Assembly (NCBI GenBank): GCA_900315935.1
Contig: ONBB01000021.1
Location: 1 to 37,776 of the forward strand
Length of the DNA stretch: 37,776 bases
Reading direction: 5' to 3'
From: an uncultured Bacteroidales bacterium
Lineage (GTDB): Bacteria; Bacteroidota; Bacteroidia; Bacteroidales; P3
A program made the translations under genes and the position numbers. How positions within the stretch are numbered: position 1 is the stretch's first letter; each line of letters begins with the position of its first letter. Below, in pieces: positions 10,332 to 19,185 of this stretch. The notes under the pieces are model-generated. The model worked only from the letters and a program-made list of their open reading frames with translations, was not told the DNA's origin and did not search any database.

Positions 10332-10630
10332 TGGCGAAAGAATCAATTAAGGCAAGAGAGCGCAAAAGAGCAAAAATGGTTGCTAAATATGCTGCCAAGC
10401 GTGCTGCTCTGAAAGAGATTGTCCGCACCGGTACCCCCGAGGAGGTGGAGCAGGCAGTGGTGGCTTTGCAGAAACTTCCCAAGAATGCATGCCCCATCCG
10501 TCAGCACAACCGCTGTCAATTGACCGGCCGTCCGAAGGGCTACATGCGCCAGTTCGGAATTTCCCGTATTAACTTCCGGGAGATGGCAGTGTCTGGGCTT
10601 ATTCCCGGTGTGAAGAAAGCAAGTTGGTAA
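10331..10630 (+). CDS. rpsN: 30S ribosomal protein S14, zinc-free type
   Basis: S14 is a late-assembling 30S head protein. This 99-residue copy is the long form without CxxC pairs, so it should not bind zinc; the C-terminal block [20 protein letters not shown] is the S14 signature. It is coupled to rplE through TAATG. Confidence 0.97.
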   Translation: MAKESIKARERKRAKMVAKYAAKRAALKEIVRTGTPEEVEQAVVALQKLPKNACPIRQHNRCQLTGRPKGYMRQFGISRINFREMAVSGLIPGVKKASW

Positions 10631-10697
10631 ATGGAATAATGGTAGCTTTGCAAGTTGGTTAAACCAATACTACAAAACTTAAAATCAAAAAAACAAT

Positions 10698-11099
10698 ATG
10701 GTAACAGATCCTATTGCAGATTACTTGACCCGCATGAGAAATGCCATCAGTGCAAAACATCGCGTGGTTGAAATTCCTGCGTCTAAATTGAAGAAAGAGA
10801 TTACCAAAATTCTCTTTGAGAAGGGTTACATTCTGAACTATAAGTTTGAGAATGAAGGTTCCCACAATCAAACTATTAAAATAGCGCTCAAATATCACCC
10901 TTTGACGAAGCAGCCGGCTATTGCTGATCTCAAAAGAGTTTCCAGCCCGGGTTTGCGCAAGTATGTGTCCGTCAGTGATATGCCCCGAGTTTTGAATGGT
11001 CTCGGTATCGCTATTGTGTCTACGTCGAAAGGTCTCATGACCGACAAGGAGGCTCGTACGCTCAATGTCGGTGGCGAGGTTTTGTGTTACATCAGCTAA
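10698..11099 (+). CDS. rpsH: 30S ribosomal protein S8
   Basis: S8 is a primary 16S rRNA binding protein, and in E. coli the translational repressor of the spc operon. The 133-residue product begins [16 protein letters not shown] and has [12 protein letters not shown] and the C-terminal [18 protein letters not shown]. The 67-nt spacer before it holds a lone TAGCTTTG box and a small TTGGTT/AACCAA inverted repeat. Confidence 0.97.
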   Translation: MVTDPIADYLTRMRNAISAKHRVVEIPASKLKKEITKILFEKGYILNYKFENEGSHNQTIKIALKYHPLTKQPAIADLKRVSSPGLRKYVSVSDMPRVLNGLGIAIVSTSKGLMTDKEARTLNVGGEVLCYIS

Positions 11100-11116
11100 T
11101 CAAGAGAGGAGAAATT

Positions 11117-11671
11117 ATGTCTAGAATAGGTAAAATGCCCATCCACCTTCCTAAAGGTGTTGAAGTTAAGATTTCTGATGACAACGTTTTGACGGTTAAA
11201 GGTCCGCTTGGTGAGCTTCATCAGCAGGTCAATCCTCAAATTGAGATGAAAGTTGAGGATGGTGTGTTGAATTTCACTCGTCCCAATGACGAGAAGAGCA
11301 CCAAGGCCATGCATGGTCTTTATCGTGCGCTCGCTTCCAACATGGTTAAAGGTGTTAGTGAAGGTTTCAAGACCGTCCAGGAAGTGATTGGCGTGGGTTA
11401 TAAGGTGCAGGCCAATGGAAATGTTATGGAGATGGATCTTGGATATTCCCACAAGATTTTCTTCGAGCTTGCTCCTGAAATCAAGGTTGAGACCGTCACG
11501 GAAAAGGGTAAAAATCCCGTTATTACCATGACCTGCTGCGACAAGCAGATTTTGGGTCAGGCCGCTGCCAAGATTCGCTCGTTGCGCAAGCCCGAGCCCT
11601 ACAAAGGAAAGGGTATTCGCTTCCAGGGTGAAGAAATTCGCAAGAAGGCTGGTAAGGCTGCCGCTAAATAA
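11117..11671 (+). CDS. rplF: 50S ribosomal protein L6
   Basis: L6 lies near the sarcin-ricin loop. The start chosen is ATG 11117, giving MSRIGKMPIHLPKGVEV, the universal L6 N-terminus, 184 residues; an upstream in-frame ATG at 11084 lies inside rpsH and is rejected. A GAGGAG sequence 6-11 nt before the ATG is one of the few SD-like sites in the run. The C-terminal KIRSLRKPEPYKGKGIRF is the L6 signature. Confidence 0.96.
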   Translation: MSRIGKMPIHLPKGVEVKISDDNVLTVKGPLGELHQQVNPQIEMKVEDGVLNFTRPNDEKSTKAMHGLYRALASNMVKGVSEGFKTVQEVIGVGYKVQANGNVMEMDLGYSHKIFFELAPEIKVETVTEKGKNPVITMTCCDKQILGQAAAKIRSLRKPEPYKGKGIRFQGEEIRKKAGKAAAK

Positions 11672-11716
11672 AGTTTAATAAGGCAAGAATGGGCGATATG
11701 CCCTAAAAGAAACATC

Positions 11717-12070
11717 ATGGCAACAAAAAAAGATATAAGAAGAACAAAGATTAAGTTCCGCATCCGCCACAAAGTCAGCGGAACGAAAGAAATGCCCCGT
11801 CTGTCTGTGTTCAGGAGCAATAAAGAAATCTATGCTCAGGTGATTGACGACGTGAAAGGCGTAACCCTGACCGCTGCCTCTTCCTTGGAAAAGAGCTTCG
11901 AGAAGAGTGGCACCAAGAGTGAGGTCGCTGCCAAGGTCGGAAAGACCTTGGCCGAGCGTGCCATCGCTGCAGGTATCAATACCGTTGTGTTCGATCGTAA
12001 TGGTTACCTCTACCATGGCCGAGTGAAGAGCCTGGCTGATGGTGCAAGAGAAGGTGGTTTAAAATTCTAA
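11717..12070 (+). CDS. rplR: 50S ribosomal protein L18
   Basis: L18 binds 5S rRNA with L5. The 117-residue protein has [20 protein letters not shown] at its N-terminus, [20 protein letters not shown] and the end [17 protein letters not shown]. Normal length. rpsE follows after 6 nt. Confidence 0.97.
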   Translation: MATKKDIRRTKIKFRIRHKVSGTKEMPRLSVFRSNKEIYAQVIDDVKGVTLTAASSLEKSFEKSGTKSEVAAKVGKTLAERAIAAGINTVVFDRNGYLYHGRVKSLADGAREGGLKF

Positions 12071-12076
12071 AAAGTC

Positions 12077-12595
12077 ATGGCAGAAGTAAATATCAAAAGA
12101 GTAAAGTCAAGCGAGATTGAATTCAAGGATCGTCTTGTTGCAATCAATCGTGTCACCAAGGTAACCAAGGGTGGTAGAACCTTCACGTTTGCAGCCATCG
12201 TTGTCATTGGCAATGAGAATGGTGTTGTCGGCTATGGTCTTGGCAAGGCCAAGGAAGTTCAAGCCGCTGTCCAAAAGGGTGTCGATGATGCCAAAAAGAA
12301 CCTCATCCGTATCCCTGTGCTGAAGGGTACTATCCCTCACGAGCAGTGTGGCAAGTATAGTGGAGCCAAGGTCTTCCTTAAGCCCGCTGCCCCCGGTACT
12401 GGTGTTATCGCCGGTGGTGCCATGCGTGCCGTGTTGGAGAGTGTGGGTGTGAAGGATGTGCTTGCAAAGAGCAAGGGCTCTTCGAACCCCCACAGCGTGG
12501 TGAAGGCCACCATCAATGCCCTCCTTCAGATGAAAGACCCCTACACAGTTTCCCAGCTGCGTGGTATTTCTCTTGACAAAGTGTTTAACGGCTAA
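12077..12595 (+). CDS. rpsE: 30S ribosomal protein S5
   Basis: S5 contributes to decoding fidelity and the mRNA entry helicase. The 172-residue product has the S5 double-stranded RNA binding fold with [28 protein letters not shown] and the C-terminal [16 protein letters not shown]. Length is normal. Confidence 0.97.
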   Translation: MAEVNIKRVKSSEIEFKDRLVAINRVTKVTKGGRTFTFAAIVVIGNENGVVGYGLGKAKEVQAAVQKGVDDAKKNLIRIPVLKGTIPHEQCGKYSGAKVFLKPAAPGTGVIAGGAMRAVLESVGVKDVLAKSKGSSNPHSVVKATINALLQMKDPYTVSQLRGISLDKVFNG

Positions 12596-12613
12596 AAAAA
12601 GGAGACCCAAGAA

Positions 12614-12799
12614 ATGGCAGAACAGAAACTCAGAATCAAGCAGGTCAGAAGCATTATTGGCCGTCCTGCACGTCAGAAGCGTACGATGGAAGCTCTCGGC
12701 TTGAGAAAGATTAACCATACCCGTGAGGTTGTTGCCACTCCTCAAATTAAGGGTATGATTGAGCGTGTCAAGCACCTCATCGTCGTTGAAGAAATCTAA
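12614..12799 (+). CDS. rpmD: 50S ribosomal protein L30
   Basis: L30 is a small 50S protein. The 61-residue product has LRIKQVRSIIGRPARQKRTM and ALGLRKINHTREV, the L30 signature. A GGAG lies 10 nt before the ATG, an SD-like site uncommon in this window. rplO follows after 26 nt. Confidence 0.96.
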   Translation: MAEQKLRIKQVRSIIGRPARQKRTMEALGLRKINHTREVVATPQIKGMIERVKHLIVVEEI

Positions 12800-12825
12800 C
12801 CAGTAAAAAGAAAGGAAACAGCATA

Positions 12826-13275
12826 ATGAACTTAAGCAATCTCAAACCCGCAGAAGGTTCCATCAAGCACTCCAAGCGTATCGGTCGTGGTGCCGGTTCC
12901 GGTAAAGGTGGTACTTCCACTCGCGGTCACAAAGGTGCCAAATCTCGCTCGGGCTACCACCAGAAGGTTGGTTTCGAGGGTGGTCAGATGCCCCTTTATC
13001 GTCGTGTACCCAAGTTCGGTTTCAAGAATATCAATCGCGTTGAGTATGTCGGTATCAACATCGACACGCTGAATGCCCTTGCCGAGGCAAAGAACATCAC
13101 TGACTTCAGCGTCGATGTGCTGAAGCAGAATGGTCTAATCTCCGGCAAGGACCGCGTTAAGATTCTTGGCCGCGGCGAGCTCTCCAAGGCTGTCAACGTC
13201 TCTGCCCATGCTTTCTCGGCAACTGCCAAGAAGGCTATTGAGGACAAGGGCGGTGTAGCAACCGTTATTGAATAA
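12826..13275 (+). CDS. rplO: 50S ribosomal protein L15
   Basis: L15 is a late assembly protein of the 50S core. The 149-residue protein shows MNLSNLKPAEGS, the glycine-rich GRGAGSGKGGTSTRGHKG, and GFEGGQMPLYRRVPKFGF. It precedes secY by 16 nt, the canonical arrangement. Confidence 0.97.
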   Translation: MNLSNLKPAEGSIKHSKRIGRGAGSGKGGTSTRGHKGAKSRSGYHQKVGFEGGQMPLYRRVPKFGFKNINRVEYVGINIDTLNALAEAKNITDFSVDVLKQNGLISGKDRVKILGRGELSKAVNVSAHAFSATAKKAIEDKGGVATVIE

Positions 13276-13291
13276 AACAAGCTAAAACACA

Positions 13292-14647
13292 ATGAAGCGA
13301 TTTATACAGACACTTAAAAACATCTGGTCGATAGAAGACCTGCGGAAGAGGATTCTCTACACCCTTGGGTTGGTGCTCATCTACCGCATAGGCTCTTATG
13401 TCGTGCTGCCAGGTGTTGACCCCTCACAGCTCGGGGCTCTGCGCCAGCAGGGTTCTGAGGGCTTGATGGGCCTTCTCAACATGTTCTCGGGTGGAGCATT
13501 CTCCAATGCATCTATTTTTGCACTGGGTATCATGCCCTACATCACGGCCTCGATTGTCATCCAGTTGTTGGTGATGGTGGTGCCCCGCTTCCAGAAAATG
13601 CAGCGAGAAGGTGAAAGTGGCCGTAGAAAAATGAACCAAATCACACGAGGTCTTACCGTTCTGGTAACAGGTTTTCAGGCTCCGGCCTACATCACCAACA
13701 TGATGTATCAGCTCAATGCCTCCTCCACCGCCCTTCACCCCTTTGATGGCAGCGGCCCCTCCCTGTTCTTCTGGGTCAGCAGCATCATTATCTTGATCTG
13801 CGGCACTCTCTTTGTCATGTGGCTCGGCGAGCGAATCACCGACAAAGGTGTGGGTAACGGTATCTCGCTTCTGATTATGATTGGTATCATCGCCCGTCTG
13901 CCTTTTGCCTTGTCGGCCGAGTTCGCCTCGCGTCTGACTGAGGGTGGCGGTCTTGTGATGTTCCTCTTCGAGCTCGTGGTGTTGCTGGCGGTCATCCTTC
14001 TGGTCATCCTGCTTGTTCAGGGTACCCGTCGTATCCCCGTCCAGTATGCCAAGCGTATTGTCGGCAACAAGCAGTATGGTGGTGTGCGCCAGTATATCCC
14101 CATCAAGGTCAACGCCGCCGGTGTTATGCCTATTATCTTCGCCCAGGCCATCATGTTCCTGCCTATCACATTCATGGGCTTCAACAATGACACTCCCTCG
14201 AAGTTTTGGCTGGCTTTTGCTGACTACAACAGCTTCTGGTACAATGTGGTATTCGGTATCCTCGTGGTGATTTTCACCTATTTCTACACCGCCATCGCCA
14301 TCAATCCCAATCAGATGGCCGAGGATATGAAGAAGAATGGCGGCTTCATCCCCGGTGTAAAGCCTGGCAAGAAGACCGCCGAGTACCTAGAAGGCATCCT
14401 CTCGAAGATTACCCTTCCGGGTTCCATTTTCCTGGCCATTGTGGCTGTCCTGCCCGCCGTTGTACGTCTGTTCGGAGTGAACACCCAGTTCGCTCAGTTC
14501 TATGGCGGCACCTCGCTGCTCATCCTTGTTGGCGTTGTGCTTGACACTCTGCAGCAGATCGAGAGCCACCTCCTGATGCGCCACTACGATGGCTTGACCA
14601 AGACGGGTCGCATCAAAGGTCGTTCATCCATGTCTATCCAAGCTTAA
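13292..14647 (+). CDS. secY: Protein translocase subunit SecY
   Basis: SecY forms the protein-conducting channel of the inner membrane with SecE and SecG. The 451-residue protein starts MKRFIQTLKNIWSIEDLRKR and has about ten hydrophobic segments. Conserved loops are visible: IGSYVVLPGVDP after TM1, LMGLLNMFSGGAFSNASIFA (plug region), GERITDKGVGNGIS, the cytoplasmic QGTRRIPVQYAKRI and NPNQMAEDMKKNGGFIPGVKPG. Length is normal. map follows after 15 nt. Confidence 0.97.
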   Translation: MKRFIQTLKNIWSIEDLRKRILYTLGLVLIYRIGSYVVLPGVDPSQLGALRQQGSEGLMGLLNMFSGGAFSNASIFALGIMPYITASIVIQLLVMVVPRFQKMQREGESGRRKMNQITRGLTVLVTGFQAPAYITNMMYQLNASSTALHPFDGSGPSLFFWVSSIIILICGTLFVMWLGERITDKGVGNGISLLIMIGIIARLPFALSAEFASRLTEGGGLVMFLFELVVLLAVILLVILLVQGTRRIPVQYAKRIVGNKQYGGVRQYIPIKVNAAGVMPIIFAQAIMFLPITFMGFNNDTPSKFWLAFADYNSFWYNVVFGILVVIFTYFYTAIAINPNQMAEDMKKNGGFIPGVKPGKKTAEYLEGILSKITLPGSIFLAIVAVLPAVVRLFGVNTQFAQFYGGTSLLILVGVVLDTLQQIESHLLMRHYDGLTKTGRIKGRSSMSIQA

Positions 14648-14662
14648 CCCCTAGCGCGAACA

Positions 14663-15430
14663 ATGATTCTCCTTAAGACCAAAGAAGAAATTGCGCTCAT
14701 TCGTGACGCCGCCCTCCTCCTCGGGAAAACCCTCGCGGAGGTGGGCCGTCATATACACCCGGGTGTTACCACCGCCTTTCTCGACAAGATTGGCGACCAG
14801 TACATCCGCGACCATGGCGCCATTCCTCTTTGTAAGGGCTACGAAGGTTTTCCGTCGGCATTTTGCATATCGGTCAATGATGTGGTGGTGCACGGCATCC
14901 CTGGCGAGCGTTTCATTAAGGAGGGCGACAATGTCTCCATAGACTGCGTCATCTCGCTTAACGGCTATGTGGCCGACTCTGCCTACACCTTCGGGGTGGG
15001 GGAGGTGTCGCCCGAAGTGAGCCGATTGATGAAGGTTACCAAGGAGGCGTTGTACATAGGACTGGACAAGTGCAAGGCAGGCAATCGCGTAGGCGATATA
15101 AGCCATGCTATCCAGATGCACTGTGAGAAGAACGGCTACTCTGTGGTCCGTGAGTTGTGCGGCCACGGTGTAGGGCTTAAGATGCACGAGTCGCCCAATG
15201 TGCCCAACTACGGTACCCCCGGCACCGGCCCTCTGCTCAAGGAGGGCATGGTCATCGCTGTGGAACCGATGGTATGTATGGGTTCGAAGAACGTCAAGTT
15301 CTCCAAGGCTGACGGCTGGACCTGCAGCACCAAGGATGGCAAGCCCGCGGCTCATTTCGAGCACACGGTGGCCATTACCGCCGACGGCCCCGACATCCTC
15401 ACGACTTTTGACTTTATAGAAAACAAATAA
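14663..15430 (+). CDS. map: Methionine aminopeptidase, type I
   Basis: This cytosolic metalloenzyme removes the initiator methionine from nascent proteins. The 255-residue protein has the substrate-site histidine in VVVHGIP (H77) and the five metal ligands D94, D105, H168, E201 and E233 (in IDCV, ADSA, GHGVG, EPMV and HFEHT). There is no N-terminal zinc domain. The secY-map-infA order is standard for this cluster. Confidence 0.96.
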   Translation: MILLKTKEEIALIRDAALLLGKTLAEVGRHIHPGVTTAFLDKIGDQYIRDHGAIPLCKGYEGFPSAFCISVNDVVVHGIPGERFIKEGDNVSIDCVISLNGYVADSAYTFGVGEVSPEVSRLMKVTKEALYIGLDKCKAGNRVGDISHAIQMHCEKNGYSVVRELCGHGVGLKMHESPNVPNYGTPGTGPLLKEGMVIAVEPMVCMGSKNVKFSKADGWTCSTKDGKPAAHFEHTVAITADGPDILTTFDFIENK

Positions 15431-15464
15431 GAAACAAACGCACACACGGTAAGTAGAAAAAAGA

Positions 15465-15683
15465 ATGGCAAAACAGGCATCCATACAGCTGGACGGCACC
15501 GTCCTCGAATCGCTCGGCAACGCCATGTTCCGCGTCGAGCTTGAAAACGGACACCAAATCATCGCCCACATCTCGGGAAAGATGCGTATGCACTACATCA
15601 AGATTCTCCCTGGAGACAAGGTGCAGATTGAGATGTCGCCCTACGACCTCTCCAAGGGCCGTATCACTTACCGCCACAAATAA
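15465..15683 (+). CDS. infA: Translation initiation factor IF-1
   Basis: IF-1 occupies the 30S A site during initiation. The 72-residue OB-fold protein reads [20 protein letters not shown], with [34 protein letters not shown] and the end [13 protein letters not shown], all typical. rpmJ follows after 34 nt. Confidence 0.97.
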   Translation: MAKQASIQLDGTVLESLGNAMFRVELENGHQIIAHISGKMRMHYIKILPGDKVQIEMSPYDLSKGRITYRHK

Positions 15684-15717
15684 GAAGAAGTACAAACAAG
15701 ATTAATAATTACACAAC

Positions 15718-15834
15718 ATGAAAGTAAGAGTCTCCGTAAAGAAAAGATCGCCCGAGTGCAAGGTGGTGCGCCGCCACGGTGTGGTCTATGTGATCAACAA
15801 AAAAAATCCTAAATTCAAACAAAGACAAGGATAA
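15718..15834 (+). CDS. rpmJ: 50S ribosomal protein L36, zinc-ligand-poor type
   Basis: This 38-residue gene encodes L36: [17 protein letters not shown] at the start and [12 protein letters not shown] at the end. Of the zinc ligands of the Cys-type family (C11, C14, C27, H32) only C14 remains, so it is the zinc-free form, parallel to the zinc-free rpsN here. It lies between infA and rpsM as usual. Confidence 0.95.
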   Translation: MKVRVSVKKRSPECKVVRRHGVVYVINKKNPKFKQRQG

Positions 15835-15856
15835 TTAAAAACAATAAAGACAATCT

Positions 15857-16234
15857 ATGGCACGTATTGCAGGTATTGACTTACCCAAGAACAAAAGAGG
15901 AGAGATAGGTTTGACCTATATCTACGGTATCGGACGTAGCACCGCCAAAGAGATCCTGGCCAAGGCCGGCATCGACGAGGGCAAGAAGGTGCAGGACTGG
16001 ACCGACGACGAGCAGAACGCCCTCCGTACCATCATCAATGATGAGTACAAGGTCGAAGGCGCCCTCCGCTCCGAGGTACAGATGAACATCAAGCGACTGA
16101 TGGACATCGGTTGCTACCGTGGTGTCCGCCACCGTATCGGTCTCCCCCTCCGCGGCCAGAGCACCAAGAACAATGCTCGCACTCGCAAGGGTAAGAAGAA
16201 AACTATCGCTAACAAGAAGAAAGCTACCAAGTAA
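15857..16234 (+). CDS. rpsM: 30S ribosomal protein S13
   Basis: S13 contacts the P-site tRNA and forms bridges to the 50S. The 125-residue protein begins [20 protein letters not shown] and contains [34 protein letters not shown] and a Lys-rich tail. Normal length. A 92-nt spacer with a hairpin separates it from rpsK. Confidence 0.97.
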   Translation: MARIAGIDLPKNKRGEIGLTYIYGIGRSTAKEILAKAGIDEGKKVQDWTDDEQNALRTIINDEYKVEGALRSEVQMNIKRLMDIGCYRGVRHRIGLPLRGQSTKNNARTRKGKKKTIANKKKATK

Positions 16235-16251
16235 GTAATGGTTGTAGCGCC

Positions 16252-16291
16252 CCAGCCGCGGATTAGAATCATGGACATCAGGAGCGGTTGG
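16252..16291 (+). promoter_or_regulatory. Hairpin in the rpsM-rpsK spacer, candidate leader element for rpsK-rpsD-rpoA
   Basis: CCAGCCGC (16252-16259) pairs over all 8 bases (one G-U) with GCGGTTGG (16284-16291), enclosing 24 nt. The 92-nt spacer is one of the longest within this part of the run, and no promoter or U tract follows. In E. coli S4 controls the alpha operon through an mRNA structure; a similar role here is inference only. Confidence 0.4.
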
Positions 16292-16326
16292 TAGTAAAGA
16301 AACAAAGTAAATCAAGCAAAAAACAA

Positions 16327-16716
16327 ATGGCAAAAACTTCAAAACCGACCAAAAGAAGAGTCGTAAAAGTTGAACCTCAGGGAAGAGCATGCATCTTTGC
16401 ATCCTTCAACAACGTCATCATCTCGCTGACGAACAACGCCGGTCAAGTGATTTCTTGGTCGTCTGCCGGAAAAATGGGCTTCCGCGGATCGAAGAAAAAC
16501 ACTCCGTATGCCGCCCAGATGGCTGCGGAAGATTGCGGCAAAGTTGCTTATGATTTGGGCCTAAGAAAAGTGAAGGTCTTTGTGAAAGGACCCGGTCAAG
16601 GACGTGAATCTGCAATCCGCGCAATCAACACCTGCGGCATCGAGGTGATGGAAATCACCGACGTTACCCCGCTGCCCCACAACGGTTGCCGTCCCCCCAA
16701 GCGTCGTCGCGTGTAA
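16327..16716 (+). CDS. rpsK: 30S ribosomal protein S11
   Basis: S11 lies on the 30S platform by the E-site mRNA. I start it at ATG 16327 ([19 protein letters not shown]), 129 residues, the usual length; an in-frame TTG at 16288 would lie within the spacer hairpin. The conserved blocks [38 protein letters not shown] and [17 protein letters not shown] are present. Confidence 0.95.
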   Translation: MAKTSKPTKRRVVKVEPQGRACIFASFNNVIISLTNNAGQVISWSSAGKMGFRGSKKNTPYAAQMAAEDCGKVAYDLGLRKVKVFVKGPGQGRESAIRAINTCGIEVMEITDVTPLPHNGCRPPKRRRV

Positions 16717-16747
16717 TTATTAATCTTAAACAGAAACAGACTTAACA

Positions 16748-17353
16748 ATGGCAAGATACACAGGTCCCAAGACCAAAATCGCAAGAAAGTTCCACGAGCC
16801 TATCTACGGCCCGGACAAAAACTACGAGAAGCGCCCCTACGCTCCCGGCATGCACGGCCAGAACCGCCGCCGCGGCAAGCTCTCCGAGTACGGCATCCAG
16901 CTGCAGGAGAAGCAGAAGGCCAAGTACACCTACGGTATCCTCGAGCGCCAGTTCCGCAAACTCTACGCCGAAGCCTCCCGTCGTGGCGGTATCACCGGTG
17001 AGGAACTGATGAAACTCATCGAGGCCCGTCTCGACAACGTGGTCTACCGTCTCGGCATCGCCCGCAGCCGCGCCCAGGCCCGCCAGCTCGTCTCCCACCG
17101 CCACATCGCCGTCAACGGCAACGTGGTCAACATTCCTTCCTACTCTTTGAAAGAAGGCGATGTCATCTCGGTCCGCGAGCGCAGCAAATCGCTCGAGATT
17201 ATCACCGACTCCCTCGCCTCGCGCGCCAACAACTTTGCTTGGCTCGAATGGGACGGCAACAGCATGAGCGGCAAGTTCGTCAACTTCCCCCAGCGCGCCG
17301 ACATCCCCGAGAACATCAACGAGCAGCTCATCGTTGACCTCTACTCCAAGTAA
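16748..17353 (+). CDS. rpsD: 30S ribosomal protein S4
   Basis: S4 nucleates 30S body assembly and lines the mRNA entry. The 201-residue protein begins [19 protein letters not shown], with an N-terminal domain lacking a zinc knuckle, then the S4 RNA-binding domain ([38 protein letters not shown]). In Proteobacteria S4 is the alpha-operon repressor. Confidence 0.97.
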   Translation: MARYTGPKTKIARKFHEPIYGPDKNYEKRPYAPGMHGQNRRRGKLSEYGIQLQEKQKAKYTYGILERQFRKLYAEASRRGGITGEELMKLIEARLDNVVYRLGIARSRAQARQLVSHRHIAVNGNVVNIPSYSLKEGDVISVRERSKSLEIITDSLASRANNFAWLEWDGNSMSGKFVNFPQRADIPENINEQLIVDLYSK

Positions 17354-17370
17354 TAGTATCGGCACAGTAG

Positions 17371-17392
17371 CCTGACACCGAACGCTGTCGGG
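17371..17392 (+). other. Small hairpin in the rpsD-rpoA spacer
   Basis: CCTGACA (17371-17377) pairs with TGTCGGG (17386-17392), 7 bp with one G-U and an 8-nt loop, in the 72-nt spacer before rpoA. No U tract follows, so it is not a typical terminator; it may affect processing or the rpsD/rpoA ratio. Confidence 0.35.
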
Positions 17393-17425
17393 CACGAGTA
17401 ATAACAAAGAAAGAAAGGATATAAA

Positions 17426-18418
17426 ATGGCAATATTATCATTCCAAAAGCCCGACAAGGTGGTCATGCTTGAGGCTGACGACTTCCGCGGTACGTTCGAA
17501 TTCCGCCCGCTGGAGCCTGGCTACGGCACTACCATCGGCAACGCCCTGCGTCGCGTCCTTCTCTCTTCGCTCGAAGGCTATGCTATCACTTCAGTCAAAA
17601 TCGACGGTGTCGACCATGAGTTCTCCTCGCTGCCCGGTGTGGTCGAGGACATGACCGATATCATCCTGCGACTGAAGCAGATTCGCTTCCGCCAACAGCT
17701 GGAGGATACCGACCACGAGAAGCTCTCCTTCAAGGTCAAGAACCAGACCGTCTTCAAGGCCGGCGACCTCAACAACTACCTCAATGGTTTCCAGGTGCTC
17801 AACCCCGAGCTCGAAATCTGCCACATGGAGGCTCAAACCGAGCTCAGCATCACCCTCACCATCGACAAGGGTCGTGGCTACGTCCCCGCCGAGGAGAACA
17901 AGCGCAGCGCCGACACCATCGGCGTCATCGCCGTCGACTCTATCCACACACCCATCAAGAAGGTCATGTACGCCGTCGACGACTATCGCGTCGAGCAGCG
18001 CACCGACTATGAGAAGCTCACTTTCGACATCGAGACCGACGGCTCCATCCATCCCAAGGAAGCCCTCAAGGAAGCCGCTGCCATCCTCATCCAGCACTTC
18101 CTGCTCTTCTCCGACGAGCGCATCACCCTCGAGGTCGAAACCAAGCCGGTCCAGGAAGAGTTCGACGAGACCACGTCGCACATCCGCCAGCTGCTCAAGA
18201 CCAAGCTCATCGACCTCGACCTCTCGGTCCGCGCACTCAACTGCCTCAAGGCCGCCGAAGTCGACACCCTTGGCGAGCTCGTCGCCTTCAACAAGTCCGA
18301 CCTGCTGAAATTCCGCAACTTCGGCAAGAAGTCCCTCACCGAACTCGAAAACCTGGTCGCCTCCAAGAACCTCGAATTCGGTATGAATGTTGCAAAGTAT
18401 AAACTTGATAAAGAATAA
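17426..18418 (+). CDS. rpoA: DNA-directed RNA polymerase subunit alpha
   Basis: The alpha dimer scaffolds RNA polymerase and its C-terminal domain contacts UP elements and activators. The 330-residue protein has the N-terminal dimerisation domain with [20 protein letters not shown] and [16 protein letters not shown], and the C-terminal helix-hairpin-helix domain with [20 protein letters not shown] and [13 protein letters not shown]. Length is typical. The GAAAGGAT before the ATG is weakly SD-like. rplQ follows after 9 nt. Confidence 0.97.
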   Translation: MAILSFQKPDKVVMLEADDFRGTFEFRPLEPGYGTTIGNALRRVLLSSLEGYAITSVKIDGVDHEFSSLPGVVEDMTDIILRLKQIRFRQQLEDTDHEKLSFKVKNQTVFKAGDLNNYLNGFQVLNPELEICHMEAQTELSITLTIDKGRGYVPAEENKRSADTIGVIAVDSIHTPIKKVMYAVDDYRVEQRTDYEKLTFDIETDGSIHPKEALKEAAAILIQHFLLFSDERITLEVETKPVQEEFDETTSHIRQLLKTKLIDLDLSVRALNCLKAAEVDTLGELVAFNKSDLLKFRNFGKKSLTELENLVASKNLEFGMNVAKYKLDKE

Positions 18419-18427
18419 GAAAACAAT

Positions 18428-18937
18428 ATGAGACACGGTTGCAAAGTAAATCATCTGTCAAGAACCCACGCCCATCGCGTCGCCATGCTCTCCAACATGG
18501 CCACCTCGCTCATCATGCACAAGCGCATTGAGACCACCGTGGCCAAGGCCAAGGCGCTCCGCGTCTATGTCGAGCCCATCATCAACCGCTCGAAAGAGGA
18601 CACCACCCACAACCGCCGCATCGTCTTCAGCTACCTCCACAGCAAAGAGGCCGTCAACGAACTCTTCCGCGAGGTTTCCCAGAAGGTCGCCAACCGCCCC
18701 GGTGGCTACACCCGCATCCTGAAGACCGGCATCCGCCACGGTGACAACTCCGAGATGGCCATCATCGAGCTCGTCGACTACAACGAGAACATGCTCCGCG
18801 AGCCCAAGAAAGCCAAGACCACCCGCCGCTCCCGCGCCAAGAAGGCCGAGGCCGCTCCCGCCGCCGAAGCCCCTGTCGCCGAGGCTCCCGTGGTCGACAC
18901 TCCCGCCGCCGAGGCCGAAGCCCCCAAGGCCGAGTAG
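18428..18937 (+). CDS. rplQ: 50S ribosomal protein L17 with Ala/Pro/Glu-rich tail
   Basis: L17 lies by the tunnel exit. Residues 1-120 are a standard L17 ([20 protein letters not shown], the [16 protein letters not shown] helix region, [20 protein letters not shown]). The remaining roughly 45 residues are a low-complexity acidic tail of A, P, E and V repeats. Such tails on L17 are seen in Bacteroidetes. It is the last gene of the run and is followed by an intrinsic terminator. Confidence 0.96.
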   Translation: MRHGCKVNHLSRTHAHRVAMLSNMATSLIMHKRIETTVAKAKALRVYVEPIINRSKEDTTHNRRIVFSYLHSKEAVNELFREVSQKVANRPGGYTRILKTGIRHGDNSEMAIIELVDYNENMLREPKKAKTTRRSRAKKAEAAPAAEAPVAEAPVVDTPAAEAEAPKAE

Positions 18938-18961
18938 CTTCACCGCAGCGTGGAACACTCC

Positions 18962-18987
18962 AAGCCCCCATTTTTGGGGGCTTTTTT
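18962..18987 (+). terminator. Intrinsic terminator of the ribosomal run after rplQ
   Basis: AAGCCCCC (18962-18969), loop ATTTTT, GGGGGCTT (18976-18983), then TTTT to 18987: a perfect 8-bp GC-rich stem with a U tract, 24 nt after the rplQ stop. Confidence 0.9.
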
Positions 18988-19032
18988 CATGTTCTGAACC
19001 CTTGGCTCCCACCCTCAAATTCCACAAATGTA

Positions 19033-19099
19033 CCATAAGCTTCCATATCCTTCCAGTGCCTTTGTATTCCCCTACCGTTCCCCTACCATTCCCTTACCG
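19033..19099 (+). repeat. 67-bp dispersed element, copy 1, ending in three 11-bp tandem repeats
   Basis: This 67-nt stretch matches 35786-35852 at all but three positions. Its last 33 nt are three direct 11-bp units: TTCCCCTACCG, TTCCCCTACCA, TTCCCTTACCG. It lies between the rplQ terminator and the pyrK promoter. I do not recognise the element. Confidence 0.85.
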
Positions 19100-19121
19100 T
19101 CTGGCAGGCGTTTTTTCATTT

Positions 19122-19156
19122 TTTGCCTCCCGTTTTCCATTTTTTTCGTAATTTTG
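19122..19156 (+). promoter_or_regulatory. Promoter of pyrK-pyrD
   Basis: TAATTTTG at 19149-19156 followed by CA matches the Bacteroidetes -7 box. The best -33 box is TTTG at 19122-19125 within TTTTTTGCC, with a longer than usual 23-nt spacer. Predicted leader is about 25 nt. Confidence 0.55.
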
Positions 19157-19185
19157 CACCTCGAAAACAGAACCCATCCTATATC

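Noticed and set aside
11084-11116. Upstream ATG extending rplF
   Set aside because: It lies inside rpsH, and the universal L6 start MSRIGKMP begins at 11117 with an SD-like site.
16288-16326. TTG start extending rpsK by 13 codons
   Set aside because: The extension is not found in S11 and overlaps a spacer hairpin; ATG 16327 gives the normal length.
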